From positions 3,001,665-3,065,664 of the forward strand of contig NZ_CP021850.1 of the NCBI RefSeq assembly GCF_002896855.1: a stretch of 64,000 nucleotides of DNA, written 5' to 3'. A program made the position numbers and the translations under genes. Of the stretch, positions 27,869 to 37,897 are shown in pieces (positions within the stretch are counted from its first letter, which is position 1; every line of letters begins with the position of its first letter). Source of the stretch: Clostridium thermosuccinogenes. Its GTDB lineage: Bacteria; Bacillota; Clostridia; Acetivibrionales; DSM-5807. Below the pieces are notes generated by a model. It worked only from the letters and a program-made list of their open reading frames with translations, was not told the DNA's origin and made no database searches.

Positions 27869-28165
27869 TCGATTAGGATATTATCCATATCATTATATAC
27901 GATACATTTCAAAAATAACCTTTCTGTTTCTAAATCAATAAACATATAACATCATCCATAATAAAATGTATATCGTCTTTTTCTGAGATCCATTTTATAA
28001 GATCCTACGGGGAGTATCATATTAAATAGCTTCACTCCACTTTATCATTAAGGCAATTAAAAAAGAACGCAGTTTATTACGCATCACATCAGCGTGTGTC
28101 GACTGTTTTTGGCAAGTATAAATCCGAGCAGTGCGGAACTTAATTTTCCGAGCACCCCTTTCCCA

Positions 28166-28897
28166 TTAATGGGATTTCATGGTTGAGTGTGTCAACCTGT
28201 AACTTTGACCTTGGAAAACAAGCAAATGGCTGTGATGTACTAGCCTGTCAATAATTGCACTGGTCAGTTTTTCATCATAGAAAATACCGTTCCATTTACT
28301 GAATTCCAGATTTGTTGTAATTATCACGCTCCTTTTTTCATAGCATTCTGAAATGACCTGAAACAGCAGCTGCGAGCCATCCTTCTCAAAGGGAACATAT
28401 CCCCATTCATCACAGATTAATAAATCTGTTTTCCTCAATTGCTTCATAAACCTCTGTAATTCCCCTTTGGCTTTTGCCTCACTCAAAAGGTTAACTAATG
28501 CTGCTGTACGATAAAATTTTACCTTCTTCCCCCTGGAACAAGCTGCAACTCCAATAGCTGTAGCCATGTGGCTCTTTCCGGTTCCCACCGGCCCATAAAG
28601 GATCAGGTTTTCAAACTTATCAATAAATGCTCCTGTTTTCAATTCTTCAATGCTGATAGCATTTGGTATCTGAATATCTCTAAATTCATAGTTTTCAAAG
28701 GTCTTTATGACATCAAAACCCGCAGATTTTAGATTCCTGTTTTTCCTGACAAGCTCCCGACGATCTATCTCCATCTTCAGAAGCTGTGCCAGAAAATCAG
28801 CATAATCGGTTGCAATAATTTTTGAATAACTCTCGTATATATTCTTCCCGAACCGGAGCTCCTTGCAATACTGTTTAATCAACATATCTGAATTCAT
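28166..28897 (-). CDS. istB: IS21 helper ATPase IstB
   Basis: This is a 243-residue AAA+ protein of the IstB/DnaC type. Walker A GPVGTGKSHMATAIG, Walker B LLICDEWGYVPFEKD and the sensor segment VIITTNLEFSKW are all present, and IDRLVHHSHLLVFQGQSYR is typical at the C-terminus. IstB shapes target DNA for the IstA transposase. It overlaps istA by 4 bases (ATGA type), with GGAGGG 8 bases before its ATG. Intact. Confidence 0.95.
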   Translation of the reverse strand: MNSDMLIKQYCKELRFGKNIYESYSKIIATDYADFLAQLLKMEIDRRELVRKNRNLKSAGFDVIKTFENYEFRDIQIPNAISIEELKTGAFIDKFENLILYGPVGTGKSHMATAIGVAACSRGKKVKFYRTAALVNLLSEAKAKGELQRFMKQLRKTDLLICDEWGYVPFEKDGSQLLFQVISECYEKRSVIITTNLEFSKWNGIFYDEKLTSAIIDRLVHHSHLLVFQGQSYRLTHSTMKSH

Positions 28898-30393
28898 ACC
28901 TGTAGCCCTCCGGGAACAATCAATTGATCATATATCTTAATATCAGGTGTATATTTCTTAAGTTCCGGAACTGTGTCAGGCAACAATACTTCTGGTTCCG
29001 GTAAAGTTCCGGTCGTTAAGCGGCAATATATCGCCCAAATACTATCTGTATCACTGACGCCTAATCTTATCCCTTCTTCAAATGCTTCTATTGCTGTGTC
29101 AAAACTTGCTGCTTCTGCCATCTTTGTAAACATTCTTAAAGTCCGCTTTTTGCCCTCGTAGTCACTTTTGTCGAGGAATTCCTTAAGGATTTGAGGTAGT
29201 TGATTGTATAGTCCTGTGTATTTTAATGCGGTCGGCCTTTTACTCATAAGTTCAAGATAGGGAATCCAGTTCATTGACTCCTTTTCCTCTCCATAAAGCC
29301 GTTTGTGCTTAATGATATGATTGCAATCCTCATCAAGTATTTCGATATCATAAGCACCAGCTTTAACTATGACCTGTTGTCCGGCCATGCCAGGAGAAGT
29401 CGAATAGATTCTGCCATCAAACTTAACTTTCCCATAGTTGTCGGCTTTAGCAAATTCATGCAGGTATACTTCAAAGGGAACCTTCGGAAGCTTGAAAAAT
29501 TCCTGTCTGTCTTCCTCGAATAAATCCTTAATCATCCCGTATCCTTTGTAATGCATCCTATTCATATCCTGATCGCACTTTAAAAGGAGTTCCTTGTTGT
29601 ACTCTTTTAAATCTTTAAATTCCGGAACAGGAACAAGCATGTTCCGGCGGTGATAACCAACCTTGTTTTCTACCGAACCTTTTTCATGACCACTATTGGG
29701 GTTGCAGAAGTTACTCCGAAAGCCATAGTGCATCATGAATCTTAAGAATCCTTTAGTTAAATCTCTTTCCCCATACTCCTTGACTTTCCTGACAGCTGTA
29801 GACATGTTATCAAACCAGATGGCTGTTGGAACACCGCCAATGTGTTCAAAGATTGCTTTCATGCCTTCCAACAGGCATTCTTGGTTTGCACTCTTGAATA
29901 ATTGCATATGGCCGCCATTACTATGAGGATAGGAAATATTAAAATAGTATCCGTCATATGTGATACCGTTCTCAATGAACCGAGCTTCTCCAAAATCTGC
30001 CTGTGCTTCTCCCGGAGGGTGTTCCAGCGGAAGAAATCCTTCAGAGTTCATTTGAAGCTCTTTTCTAATACCTGCAACAAATTTTCTGACTGACCTCTCA
30101 CTGGCATCAAATTCATCGCCATACAGCTCCTTCAAACGGTCGTACACCCTTTTTGCGGTGTGTTGTTGTTTATGGGGTGCTTGTTTATCGTTGATAAGCC
30201 ATCTGGTGACGATGCTCCTATATGGAGATAGTTTACCTTGTCTCCTCTGCTTAGGGCGGATTGCTTGATTAAAATCTTCCTTGTGTACATACTTCTTGAC
30301 AGTTTCGAAGTCATGACCGGTAATCTGAGATATTTTTCTTAAACTTTTGCCTTCAAATTTCTTCATATTTCTGATACGATATACTTGCTCCAT
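28894..30393 (-). CDS. istA: IS21 transposase IstA
   Basis: This transposase of about 499 residues has an N-terminal HTH (KSLRKISQITGHDFETVKKY). A DDE integrase core begins EAQADFGEARF, contains IWFDNMSTAV, and has the glutamate region SGHEKGSVENKVGYHRR. A beta-barrel C-terminus (GKVKFDGRIYSTSP) follows. I choose the ATG at 30393 (MEQVYRIRN), because AAAGG lies 9 bases upstream; the frame is open 10 codons further. Coupled to istB. No damage was seen. Confidence 0.93.
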   Translation of the reverse strand: MEQVYRIRNMKKFEGKSLRKISQITGHDFETVKKYVHKEDFNQAIRPKQRRQGKLSPYRSIVTRWLINDKQAPHKQQHTAKRVYDRLKELYGDEFDASERSVRKFVAGIRKELQMNSEGFLPLEHPPGEAQADFGEARFIENGITYDGYYFNISYPHSNGGHMQLFKSANQECLLEGMKAIFEHIGGVPTAIWFDNMSTAVRKVKEYGERDLTKGFLRFMMHYGFRSNFCNPNSGHEKGSVENKVGYHRRNMLVPVPEFKDLKEYNKELLLKCDQDMNRMHYKGYGMIKDLFEEDRQEFFKLPKVPFEVYLHEFAKADNYGKVKFDGRIYSTSPGMAGQQVIVKAGAYDIEILDEDCNHIIKHKRLYGEEKESMNWIPYLELMSKRPTALKYTGLYNQLPQILKEFLDKSDYEGKKRTLRMFTKMAEAASFDTAIEAFEEGIRLGVSDTDSIWAIYCRLTTGTLPEPEVLLPDTVPELKKYTPDIKIYDQLIVPGGLQV

Positions 30394-30636
30394 TGTTAGC
30401 ATCCTTTCTATTACCCCCTTCAAGTGTGGACAACTTAAAGGGTATTATTTTTTAGGGGTGCTTGCAATGGAGTTTTTCCATTTTATGCAGGGTTTTTTAA
30501 GTTCCGGAACGCTCGGTTTTCATTGTACCAAAAACAGTGATTTTTCGCGTATCATGTTAATTAGCCCACTCCTTATCATACGGCCATCTCACATAAAAGC
30601 TTGTCACACTTTTATGATAGACCGTTGGTTTGATGT

Positions 30637-30686
30637 GGGTCAATTTTTGTCCGGCTTTATGGGTCAATTATACCCCGGCGGCTACA
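30637..30686 (-). mobile_element. Solo end of a second IS21-type element
   Basis: The minus strand from 30686 reads TGTAGCCGCCGGGGTA followed by two copies of TTGACCCA about 30 bases apart. That is a TG-tipped end with direct repeats, as in IS21 termini. No matching second end or transposase was found, so it is a truncated remnant. It abuts a ParA-like coding fragment. Confidence 0.45.
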
Positions 30687-30735
30687 CCGCCTTTCTGATT
30701 GGCAAGGACGATTTGACACTTAAATTTCCTCCTTT
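30687..30735 (-). pseudogene. parA/soj N-terminal fragment
   Basis: Downstream of a good AAAGGAGG site the minus strand encodes IVLANQKGGV, the deviant Walker A region of ParA/Soj ATPases, one base out of frame with the GTG start. The coding sequence is cut at the glycine-rich loop by the IS21-type end at 30686. Too short to be certain, but the NQKGGV motif with its ribosome binding site is characteristic. Confidence 0.45.
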
Positions 30736-30803
30736 CACGCAAAAAAGCCGCTTGTTCTATTGGAAAATAAAGCAAACAGCTTCTTTACTTGTTTACATAT
30801 AAT

Positions 30804-30840
30804 GACAAGAGAACATAATCTAAAACTATGTCCTCTTGTC
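30804..30840. terminator. Hairpin between parA remnant and DUF262 gene
   Basis: GACAAGAG(A)ACATA pairs with TATGT(C)CTCTTGTC, forming a 13-bp near-perfect stem. It sits about 120 bases beyond the DUF262 gene stop. No strong T tract. Confidence 0.4.
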
Positions 30841-30959
30841 TGTTCGATTATTTGTTTGTAAATCTGGATAATGAGAAGTTGACAACTGGAAAATTTGTGT
30901 TTTTAATTTATCAATAAAAATAAGCTTTATACAACTTTTCCGAAAGTGCATTACCAATG

Positions 30960-32187
30960 CTAAATACTCCCCAAATCAGTCAGAAACATTTCTACCGTAT
31001 AATCTTCTGGCGTGTTTTGAAGTATGGAAAACTTATAAGATATTTTTGAAAATATTTCACGTTTTCTATTACATATGTCTTCAATAGTAATGTTTTTAAG
31101 CATCACCCAAAGAAAATAGAAATTTTGATCTGTTTTGCACTGCGTGCCTTTACGTTTATGTGAAAAAAGGCCATTCATTTTAGAACTATCATTATCAATT
31201 AATGCAAGAACTTTCTTGGCAAATACTTCAATATTTTTAACAGATTGTAAGAAAGTCAATGGATTACTATTTGATACATCGCTAAGGGTGCGGGTTATAC
31301 TCTCCTTTTTTATAATTCGTGCACTAATGCGACCATAACGTTTATATACATTAAGTACATCTGTAATGCATGAGTGTTCACGTGATAATTTGAAATCTAT
31401 ATAAGCCAGTGAAGTTACAAGTTCTTCATTTTTCATGCGCGAATCTTTTGCTCTAAAAACAACACCAACATACTTTTCAGTAAGTGCTTTAATCGCCATT
31501 ATTATATCCTTATCTGCATATGCATTCCACATTTCAAAAGTATTTTCTTTTATAGGATAAGGTTTTGTATTTAATCTGAGGAATAAATCAATTTCATTGA
31601 AGTCAGGATTTTGTTCTTGTTCTATCTCCACAATATCAATGGGAAAATCATAAATTTTATCTATATATTTTTCATCAAGAGTATCAATGTTCTTACCATT
31701 TAATTCAGAAAGAATCCTAAGTTTTATAAGTTTAAAACGATCTTTTTGGGATAGAGAAAAGTTTCCGTTTTCATCTATGTATGATTTGCCTAAAAACCCA
31801 AGAATTGTTAATAATCTTTGTTGCCCATCAATAACTTCTTTTACCTTATTGTTCCTTTTATAAATGAATATAGGGGGTATTTGAATGCCTAACATTATGC
31901 TTTCTAACAGGTATGATGCCTTTTGAACATTCAATACTTCTGACCTCTGATACGGAGGTCTAATTAAAAAGCGTGATTTTTGCATATCATTAATGATATC
32001 GTCAATAGTTACAGACTCAGGTAACGATTTGTTTAATTTATACCGCTTGTACTGATCAACGTCTATGGTCTTACTCATTATCATCTTAAAAGCTTCATTG
32101 TCTTTTAGATGCTTATCAAAAGCAACATGAAAGACATGTGAGAAATAATTGCTAATAAATCTGTACCTATTATTTATTGATTTATAA
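30960..32187 (-). pseudogene. Tandem-DUF262 protein, C-terminal part (second DUF262 domain)
   Basis: After removal of IS66 copy 3, this joins 34642-35731 in frame through YYKSINNRYRF to give one 769-residue protein. The second DUF262 (GmrSD N-terminal, ParB-like fold) domain starts near residue 420. It has PPYQRS (438-443), the SIMLGIQIPPIFIYK strand-helix and the canonical nucleotide-binding IDGQQR (480-485). A long helical C-terminus (to DLGSI) contains no HNH (DUF1524) nuclease motif that I can see. A Met inside this part (MIMSKTID) could allow internal initiation, but there is no clear site. DUF262 proteins act in type IV restriction and other anti-phage systems. Confidence 0.8.
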
Positions 32188-32271
32188 GTAAGCGGTAAAT
32201 AATACCCACATTTAAATGCAAACAGGCTTATGAGATAATCTCTCCAGAAAATATACTGGAGGTATAACTTT

Positions 32272-32592
32272 ATGACCAAAGCAGATCTTTATCAAAAATG
32301 GGCATCCATAATTGCAGAGTACAAATCCAGCGGACAGACGCAAACTTCATTTTGCAAATCCGCGGGGATAAGTCTTCGTCAGTTAAGCTACTGGTTGAGA
32401 AAAGAAAGACAAAACGGAATCATACAATCAGAATCTCCCAAATGGATTCCGGTAGAAGTAGATCATAAAGAGCATACAGGCAAAGGCCAATCAATCGAAA
32501 TCAAATTTGGCCCAGCTGAAGTTCAAGTCAAACCAGGCTTTGACCAGAAGCATCTGTTGGATGTGCTAATGGTGCTGAGGGAATTATGCTGA
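32272..32592 (+). CDS. tnpA: IS66 accessory protein TnpA
   Basis: This is a 106-residue protein, the same as that encoded at 16391-16711: an IS66 Orf1-type DNA-binding protein with SLRQLSYWLRKER. It is the first gene of IS66 element 3 and overlaps tnpB by 7 bases. Intact. Confidence 0.92.
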   Translation: MTKADLYQKWASIIAEYKSSGQTQTSFCKSAGISLRQLSYWLRKERQNGIIQSESPKWIPVEVDHKEHTGKGQSIEIKFGPAEVQVKPGFDQKHLLDVLMVLRELC

Positions 32593-32942
32593 GCATAGCC
32601 GGCACCGACAAGGTCTACCTTGCCTGTGGAAGTACCGACATGCGTAAGTCTATCGATGGCCTGGCTGCCATCGTCCAGCAAAGCTTCGCATTAGACCCCT
32701 TCTCGTCTTGTCTATTTGTGTTCTGCAATAAAAAACGTGATAAGCTTAAAATCCTCCAATGGGAACATAATGGTTTCTGGCTATATTACCGGAGGCTTGA
32801 AAAAGGCAAATTCCAATGGCCTAAAGAAAGTTGCGGCACTCCAATGAAGGTTGGTGTCCGTGAACTGGGTTGGCTGCTGGATGGACTATCCTTGGAGCAG
32901 AAGCAGGCACACAAAAAAGTGACAGTAAGTGCAGTAATATGA
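32586..32942 (+). CDS. tnpB: IS66 accessory protein TnpB
   Basis: This 118-residue IS66 Orf2 protein is the same as the one at 16705-17061. GSTDMRKSIDGLAAI and LFVFCNKKRDKLK are diagnostic. Intact and coupled to tnpA. Confidence 0.94.
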   Translation: MLSIAGTDKVYLACGSTDMRKSIDGLAAIVQQSFALDPFSSCLFVFCNKKRDKLKILQWEHNGFWLYYRRLEKGKFQWPKESCGTPMKVGVRELGWLLDGLSLEQKQAHKKVTVSAVI

Positions 32943-33019
32943 ATACTTTCAAGACAAAAATATTTATATTTTTTATCATTTTCCTGGAAAAAACCGTAGA
33001 AAAATGATATAATAAAATT

Positions 33020-34591
33020 ATGGAAAACACAGTGAAATCAACGGTTACAATAGAAAAACTCCAAACAGAAATTGAAATATTGAAGCAGGAAAAAGCCGAG
33101 CTTGAAGCAAAACTCAAATGGTTTGAAGAACAATTCCGGCTGCATCAGCATAAGCTTTTTGGGCGTTCAAGTGAAAAGACGGAAGTCCCTGAACAGCTAA
33201 ATCTTTTCAACGAGGCGGAATCAGAAGCCAAGCCTGCAGTTCCCGAACCAACATTAGAGGAAATTACATATAAACGTCGTAAAAAGCAGGGGCACAGAGA
33301 AGAAATGCTTAAAGACATTCCTGTAGAGACCATAGAGTATCGCTTGCCTGAAGAAGAGCAGGTTTGTGATTGCTGTGGCGGCAAACTGCATGAAATGAGC
33401 AAGGAAGTAAGGCGGGAAATAGAAATTATTCCGGCTCAGGTGCGTGTAAAGGAACATGTGCAGTATGTATATGGCTGCCGTAATTGCGAGAAGAATGAAA
33501 TATCTACACCGATAGTAACAGCCCCAATGCCAAAGCCGGCACTTCCTGGAAGCCTGGCTTCGGCATCCGCCATAGCTCATGTAATGACGGAGAAATTTGT
33601 AAAAGGGCTTCCTCTTTATCGTCAAGAGCAGGACTGGGAGAGGATGGGGATTGAAATATCCAGGCAAACCATGGCGAACTGGATGATACAAAGCTCCGAC
33701 AGGTGGCTGCGGCCGATATATGAACGAATGCGGGAACACTTGCAGCAAAGGGACATCCTCCATTCCGATGATACTACCCTCCAAGTACTCAAGGAACCCG
33801 GGCGAGCCGCAGATTCAACCTCCTACATGTGGCTATACCGGACCGGCCGGGAAGGGCCTCCGATTATTCTTTATGACTACCAAACTACCAGGGCTGGCAA
33901 ACATCCTAAAAAATTTCTTGAAGGATTCAAAGGTTACCTTCATACGGATGGGTATGATGGTTATAGTGGCATGCCCGGAATCATCCAGGTTGGTTGCTGG
34001 GCACATGCAAGGCGTTATTTTGTCGACGCCTTAAAAGCCATGCCTCCAAAAAAAGATGACAAGCCCACAGTAACAGAAGAAGGTTTGGCATTTTGCAATA
34101 ACTTGTTTGAGATAGAAAAAATGCTTCATGATGTTACACCGGAAGAAAGATATGAGGGCCGATTGAAACACAGCCGACCAGTGCTTGATAAATTCAAGGA
34201 ATGGCTCAAATACTGGAGTCCAAGAGTAACTCCCAAAAGTTCATTAGGAAAAGCAATCCAATACTGCCGGAACCAGTGGGACAAGCTGGAGGCCTTTATG
34301 CTGGACGGCAGGCTAGAGATTGATAACAACCGAAGTGAACGGTCGATAAAGCCTTTTGTAATCGGGAGGAAGAATTGGCTGTTTAGCAACACGCCTAAAG
34401 GAGCCAATGCCAGCGCAACAATTTACAGTATTGTGGAGACGGCAAAAGAGAATGGGTTGAACCCGTTTGAATATCTTACTTATCTCTTTGAACGTCTACC
34501 GAATATAAATATCAAGGATCAACATGCATTAGACACCTTGTTGCCATGGTCAGCAAATCTTCCGGGTCATTGCAAAGTGCCCAATAAATAA
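33020..34591 (+). CDS. tnpC: IS66 transposase TnpC
   Basis: This 523-residue DDE transposase is the same as that encoded at 17139-18710, with the coiled-coil N-terminus, CDCCGG zinc-binding segment, HSDDTTLQ and HTDGYDGY catalytic regions and NNRSERSIKPF C-terminus. Intact. It is transcribed opposite to the DUF262 gene it splits, ending 50 bases before the element's right end. Confidence 0.94.
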   Translation: MENTVKSTVTIEKLQTEIEILKQEKAELEAKLKWFEEQFRLHQHKLFGRSSEKTEVPEQLNLFNEAESEAKPAVPEPTLEEITYKRRKKQGHREEMLKDIPVETIEYRLPEEEQVCDCCGGKLHEMSKEVRREIEIIPAQVRVKEHVQYVYGCRNCEKNEISTPIVTAPMPKPALPGSLASASAIAHVMTEKFVKGLPLYRQEQDWERMGIEISRQTMANWMIQSSDRWLRPIYERMREHLQQRDILHSDDTTLQVLKEPGRAADSTSYMWLYRTGREGPPIILYDYQTTRAGKHPKKFLEGFKGYLHTDGYDGYSGMPGIIQVGCWAHARRYFVDALKAMPPKKDDKPTVTEEGLAFCNNLFEIEKMLHDVTPEERYEGRLKHSRPVLDKFKEWLKYWSPRVTPKSSLGKAIQYCRNQWDKLEAFMLDGRLEIDNNRSERSIKPFVIGRKNWLFSNTPKGANASATIYSIVETAKENGLNPFEYLTYLFERLPNINIKDQHALDTLLPWSANLPGHCKVPNK

Positions 34592-34641
34592 TATATATTA
34601 TGCCCCTGCTAAATCAAAGGTGGGGGCTATTTGACGCTTAC

Positions 34642-35731
34642 ATTTATAATAGTGACTGCCTGTTGGTTCAAATATCATCTTAATACTATTATTATCAGCA
34701 TCAATGCCGTCCCAAAAATATGAGATATTTTCCGCATTCGCTATACAGTTACAGAAAGAAAAAATTTCATTTTTATTAAATTTTTCCAATGGAATTAAGT
34801 AAAGAGCCCAAAATACTACTTCATAAAACAACGAGCTTTCAGACAAAAAGTGCTTTTGCTTTCTTAATTCCGTTTGAATCTGTTTTAGAACTTTAATGAC
34901 TTCTTTAAATTTATATAGTGTTTCATCTGGTGAATCATTATAGACGAAAATATAATAATATTTTCGTATTATATCTGGTTTCGAACTTCCGTGAGCATAA
35001 CTAGAAATTGGAACCCGCGGCAAAGTTAATAAAGTCCTGATACGTGTAAGTAAAACATTTATTTTATCACGCTTTTGAGCTTTCATTTTACTTTTGGGCA
35101 AAAATAAACTAACCAAATCAGAAAACAAATCACCATCACAATTAATACACTTATAAAAATGATTTGATAACGTATCATGAATATAAGCTGCACGCTCAAT
35201 TTCTTCTTTTTGCAATGACATAATTCCTGAATTATACCTTCGAAAGATTTCTTTCTTTATTTTATCTTCTTTCTCTTCACTCAAGGAAGGCTCATTTACT
35301 ACACTGAATTGTAAAATTCGAAGACGTGTATTTTCAAAAGATTCTTTTATCTCCTCATCCAGTAAACTATATCGTTTCCCTGCAAGAGCTTTTAGACTAC
35401 GAAGCCCTTCTTCCTTTAGTATTAGTCTATCATTTAGAAAGCGCTGAATCGTTTCGTAGCGTTGACGACCATCAATTACTTCATTAGCTCGCTTAGTCTG
35501 AAATAGGACCAAAGGAGGAATTTCAGTTCCGAGAAGGATGCTTTCAATGAAATAGGTAGCCTTTTCATCATCCCAGACATAGTTTCGCTGGAAATACGGT
35601 TTATAGTCAATTTTACTTGAATACCGAGAATTAAGAAAAATGGACTGAATCGTTTTAACAAGATTCTCAATTTTTAAGTTTTCACGAAATATTTGAGTAA
35701 TGTCGTTATAATCAAGTTCAATGCCTGCCAT
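34642..35731 (-). pseudogene. Tandem-DUF262 protein, N-terminal part (first DUF262 domain)
   Basis: The start is ATG 35731 (MAGIELDYND) with AAAGGAG 9 bases upstream; an upstream TTG in the same frame lacks a site. The first DUF262 domain shows PYFQRNYVW (45-53), ESILLGTEIPPLVLF (63-77) and a slightly atypical motif IDGRQR (86-91). The helical remainder runs to GSHYYK at the IS66 junction. The gene begins 15 bases after the stop of the upstream Rossmann-like gene, so the two form an operon. It was inactivated by IS66 after codon 363. The protein has two complete DUF262 modules in one chain, which is unusual to me. Confidence 0.82.
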
Positions 35732-35745
35732 GTTTAATGCTCCTT

Positions 35746-36470
35746 TCAATAAATTACTTCACGCTCAACTATTGTTTTATTGCTGAAACCTTCAATATCG
35801 TTTGAAATAACAGAACCTTGAAAAAAGAATTCATTATTATATAAATAACGATTCTTTACTAATCCGTCTAGAGCAAACCTGAATATGTATTGCCATGAAG
35901 GATTGCTAAATGCAGATTTTACTTGGTGAATTGCAGGGAGCCACTCATAAATATATCTACACTCATCTAATACTGTTATATCCAAAAACATTTTTTTACT
36001 TTTTGCCTTATATAAATACCTGCGTATAGCACTTGAGTTGTAATGTAATGGATATGCCATTTGGTTAATAACCAAATCTAAAAACATATTGCTATGTGTC
36101 CTGTCAAGGAATTGATATAAATTTTTTCCATTTTCAAAATAGTTGTTGATGTCACGTATTTCTTCATTGAGAGATGTTTGATTAAATTTAATGTTACATA
36201 GCAAATTGAAACTATGTACAACATCTATTCCTTCAGGAGAAATACCTTCAAGTTCAGAAAGTAAACAGTTGGTTTTTTCATCAAGTAATCCAGCATCCTG
36301 TAAAAAGGACAGAACCATAAAATATCTTGAAAGTGAATTGTTTTTAATGTTATTAATGCTTGGTACATCATTTTTTAATGTGTCAAATATCCTATTGTCA
36401 ACCATTTGTCGAATAAGACTATTATTTGAAAATCTTTGAACTGGAATTATTACTGAACTTATATCCCTTA
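35746..36470 (-). pseudogene. Rossmann-like operon partner of DUF262, C-terminal part
   Basis: Continues from 37898 after removal of the 1,427-bp IS at its TCCCTTA duplication; the join reads SSILRDISSVIIPVQRF. This part is mostly helical (NNSLIRQMVDNRIF, LSRYFMVLSFLQDAGLLDE, NSSAIRRYLYKAKSKKMFLD) and matches no family I know. The restored protein is 504 residues. Its stop (TGA 35746-35748) is 15 bases before the DUF262 start. Confidence 0.7.
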
Positions 36471-37897
36471 TAGTACTTACGCAAAAGTAACATAAACAAG
36501 TCATATCAGCACTTTGAAAACAGAATATAGCTTAAAAGGTTGTTGCATTGAGGTTTCCATATATTACAGCTATTCACCAGTTTTCGAATTATGCTATTCT
36601 TTTGGCAGGGGTTCCATGAGGTCTACCAAAAATTGCATTTCCGACATAACCGTTGCCAAGCACGGCATTCACGATATTATTACTGAACTGGTGAGAAAGT
36701 TCAATTTGGATAAGTTTTTGTTCCCTGAGAAGTATACACTGGTCTTCGTTGCAGCATGTATGGGTATAATCCTGTTTAATAATCCTACAGCAACATATAT
36801 TGCGCAGAAGCTGTACTGGGTATCCCATGATGCCATAACAAGGCTGCTGCCGTTGCTTTCTATTAATAACACAAATATCATGATCCTGTTCATCCAGGCA
36901 ATACAGTCACAAACGGCTGGTCTTGGATATTTGATCATCGATGATGTGATTATCAGGAAGCCTTTCGGCAAGAGCATTTTCCCGACATCTTATGTATACG
37001 ATCACACAAATAATCGGTATGTCTGGGGAATGCACATTGTAGTCCTTCTATGGTCTAATGGTTGGATTAAAATCCCCGTGGCGTTTCGGATATGGAAACC
37101 GGAAGAAAAGTGTGAAGAATATCATACCAAGGTTGAACTAGCCATACGTATGATATCCTTCGCCCACAAATTTGGTTTGGCTGCCGAATACGTCACATTC
37201 GACACCTGGTATTCCTGTAAAGAGCTCCTGCAAAAGCTCTCAGAGTGCGGTTACCACTATGTCTGCATGATAAAGAATAACCGCAAAGTGCTGTACAACA
37301 ACAGGGTTAACTTTAACGTTAAGACCATAAGCCTGCTGTTTAGCAAGAAACAGTACAGGTACTACCCCGGTACAGGCTTCTACATCAAGGCTTTATCGGT
37401 AATCTTACCTGGTGTGGGTAACACCATGATGGCAATAGTCAAAAACGGCTATAACGCATCTATCCAAAACACCAGATTTATCATTACTGACTTGCCCGGT
37501 GTAGCTGCTCAAGACATCCTCAAGAAATACCTTTGCCGTTGGGACATTGAAGTATTCTTCAGAGACATCAAGCAGTTTCTGAACTTTGAAAAAGTTCAAG
37601 TCCGGTCTATTAGAAAACTTGAGGGTCACTTCTCCTTGGTGTTCATAACTTCTGTATTCGTGCAGATTTTGCAGATACAGAATAATTTGAATACCATGGG
37701 TGAAACCATCAGCTTCCTGCAGGACATTGTCCAGGTTAAAGTCAACGGTATTGTGTACATTATTAATGTAACATCCAAAGACCGGACAGGTAAAGAGGTA
37801 AATACTGTCTCAAATCCTCTCGCAACAACCATTTGGGACAAATTAAGTGCGTGAAATCTTTATTTTTCAAGGATCATTTTGTTTTGCGTAAGTACTG
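36471..37897 (+). mobile_element. IS4-like element, copy 1 (1,427 bp)
   Basis: The inverted ends are TAGTACTTACGCAAAA and TTTTGCGTAAGTACTG, with a 7-bp target duplication TCCCTTA at 36464-36470 and 37898-37904. An identical copy in opposite orientation lies at 43642-45068 with its own duplication. It splits the Rossmann-like gene. Confidence 0.95.
36616..37854 (+). CDS. IS4-like DDE transposase
   Basis: This transposase of about 412 residues belongs to the IS4/IS701-related DDE group. The catalytic aspartates lie in LGYLIIDDVIIRKPFGK and YVTFDTWYSCKELL, and the glutamate in CRWDIEVFFRDIKQFLNFE (the Y-(2)-R-(3)-E-(6)-K-type signature). I choose ATG 36616 (MRSTKNCIS) preceded by GGCAGGGG; the frame is open to a TTG at 36514 without a site. 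Intact. The 7-bp duplication is not enough to name the exact family. Confidence 0.88.
   Translation: MRSTKNCISDITVAKHGIHDIITELVRKFNLDKFLFPEKYTLVFVAACMGIILFNNPTATYIAQKLYWVSHDAITRLLPLLSINNTNIMILFIQAIQSQTAGLGYLIIDDVIIRKPFGKSIFPTSYVYDHTNNRYVWGMHIVVLLWSNGWIKIPVAFRIWKPEEKCEEYHTKVELAIRMISFAHKFGLAAEYVTFDTWYSCKELLQKLSECGYHYVCMIKNNRKVLYNNRVNFNVKTISLLFSKKQYRYYPGTGFYIKALSVILPGVGNTMMAIVKNGYNASIQNTRFIITDLPGVAAQDILKKYLCRWDIEVFFRDIKQFLNFEKVQVRSIRKLEGHFSLVFITSVFVQILQIQNNLNTMGETISFLQDIVQVKVNGIVYIINVTSKDRTGKEVNTVSNPLATTIWDKLSA

Larger units (their letters stand above)
28102..30538 (-). mobile_element. IS21-family element
   Basis: The terminal repeats align over 42 positions: ACTGTTTTTGG, then 11 variable bases, CCGAGC, 4 variable bases, CGGAACTTAA, at 28102 onward and inverted from 30538. 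They enclose istA and istB. No target duplication was found, so the exact tips may lie a few bases further out. Confidence 0.85.
32188..34641 (+). mobile_element. IS66-family element 3 (2,454 bp), identical to element 2
   Basis: It has the same ends as element 2, with an 8-bp duplication ATTTATAA at 32180-32187 and 34642-34649. It interrupts the tandem-DUF262 gene. Elements 2 and 3 are direct repeats 15.9 kb apart, so recombination between them could delete the intervening DNA. Confidence 0.95.
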
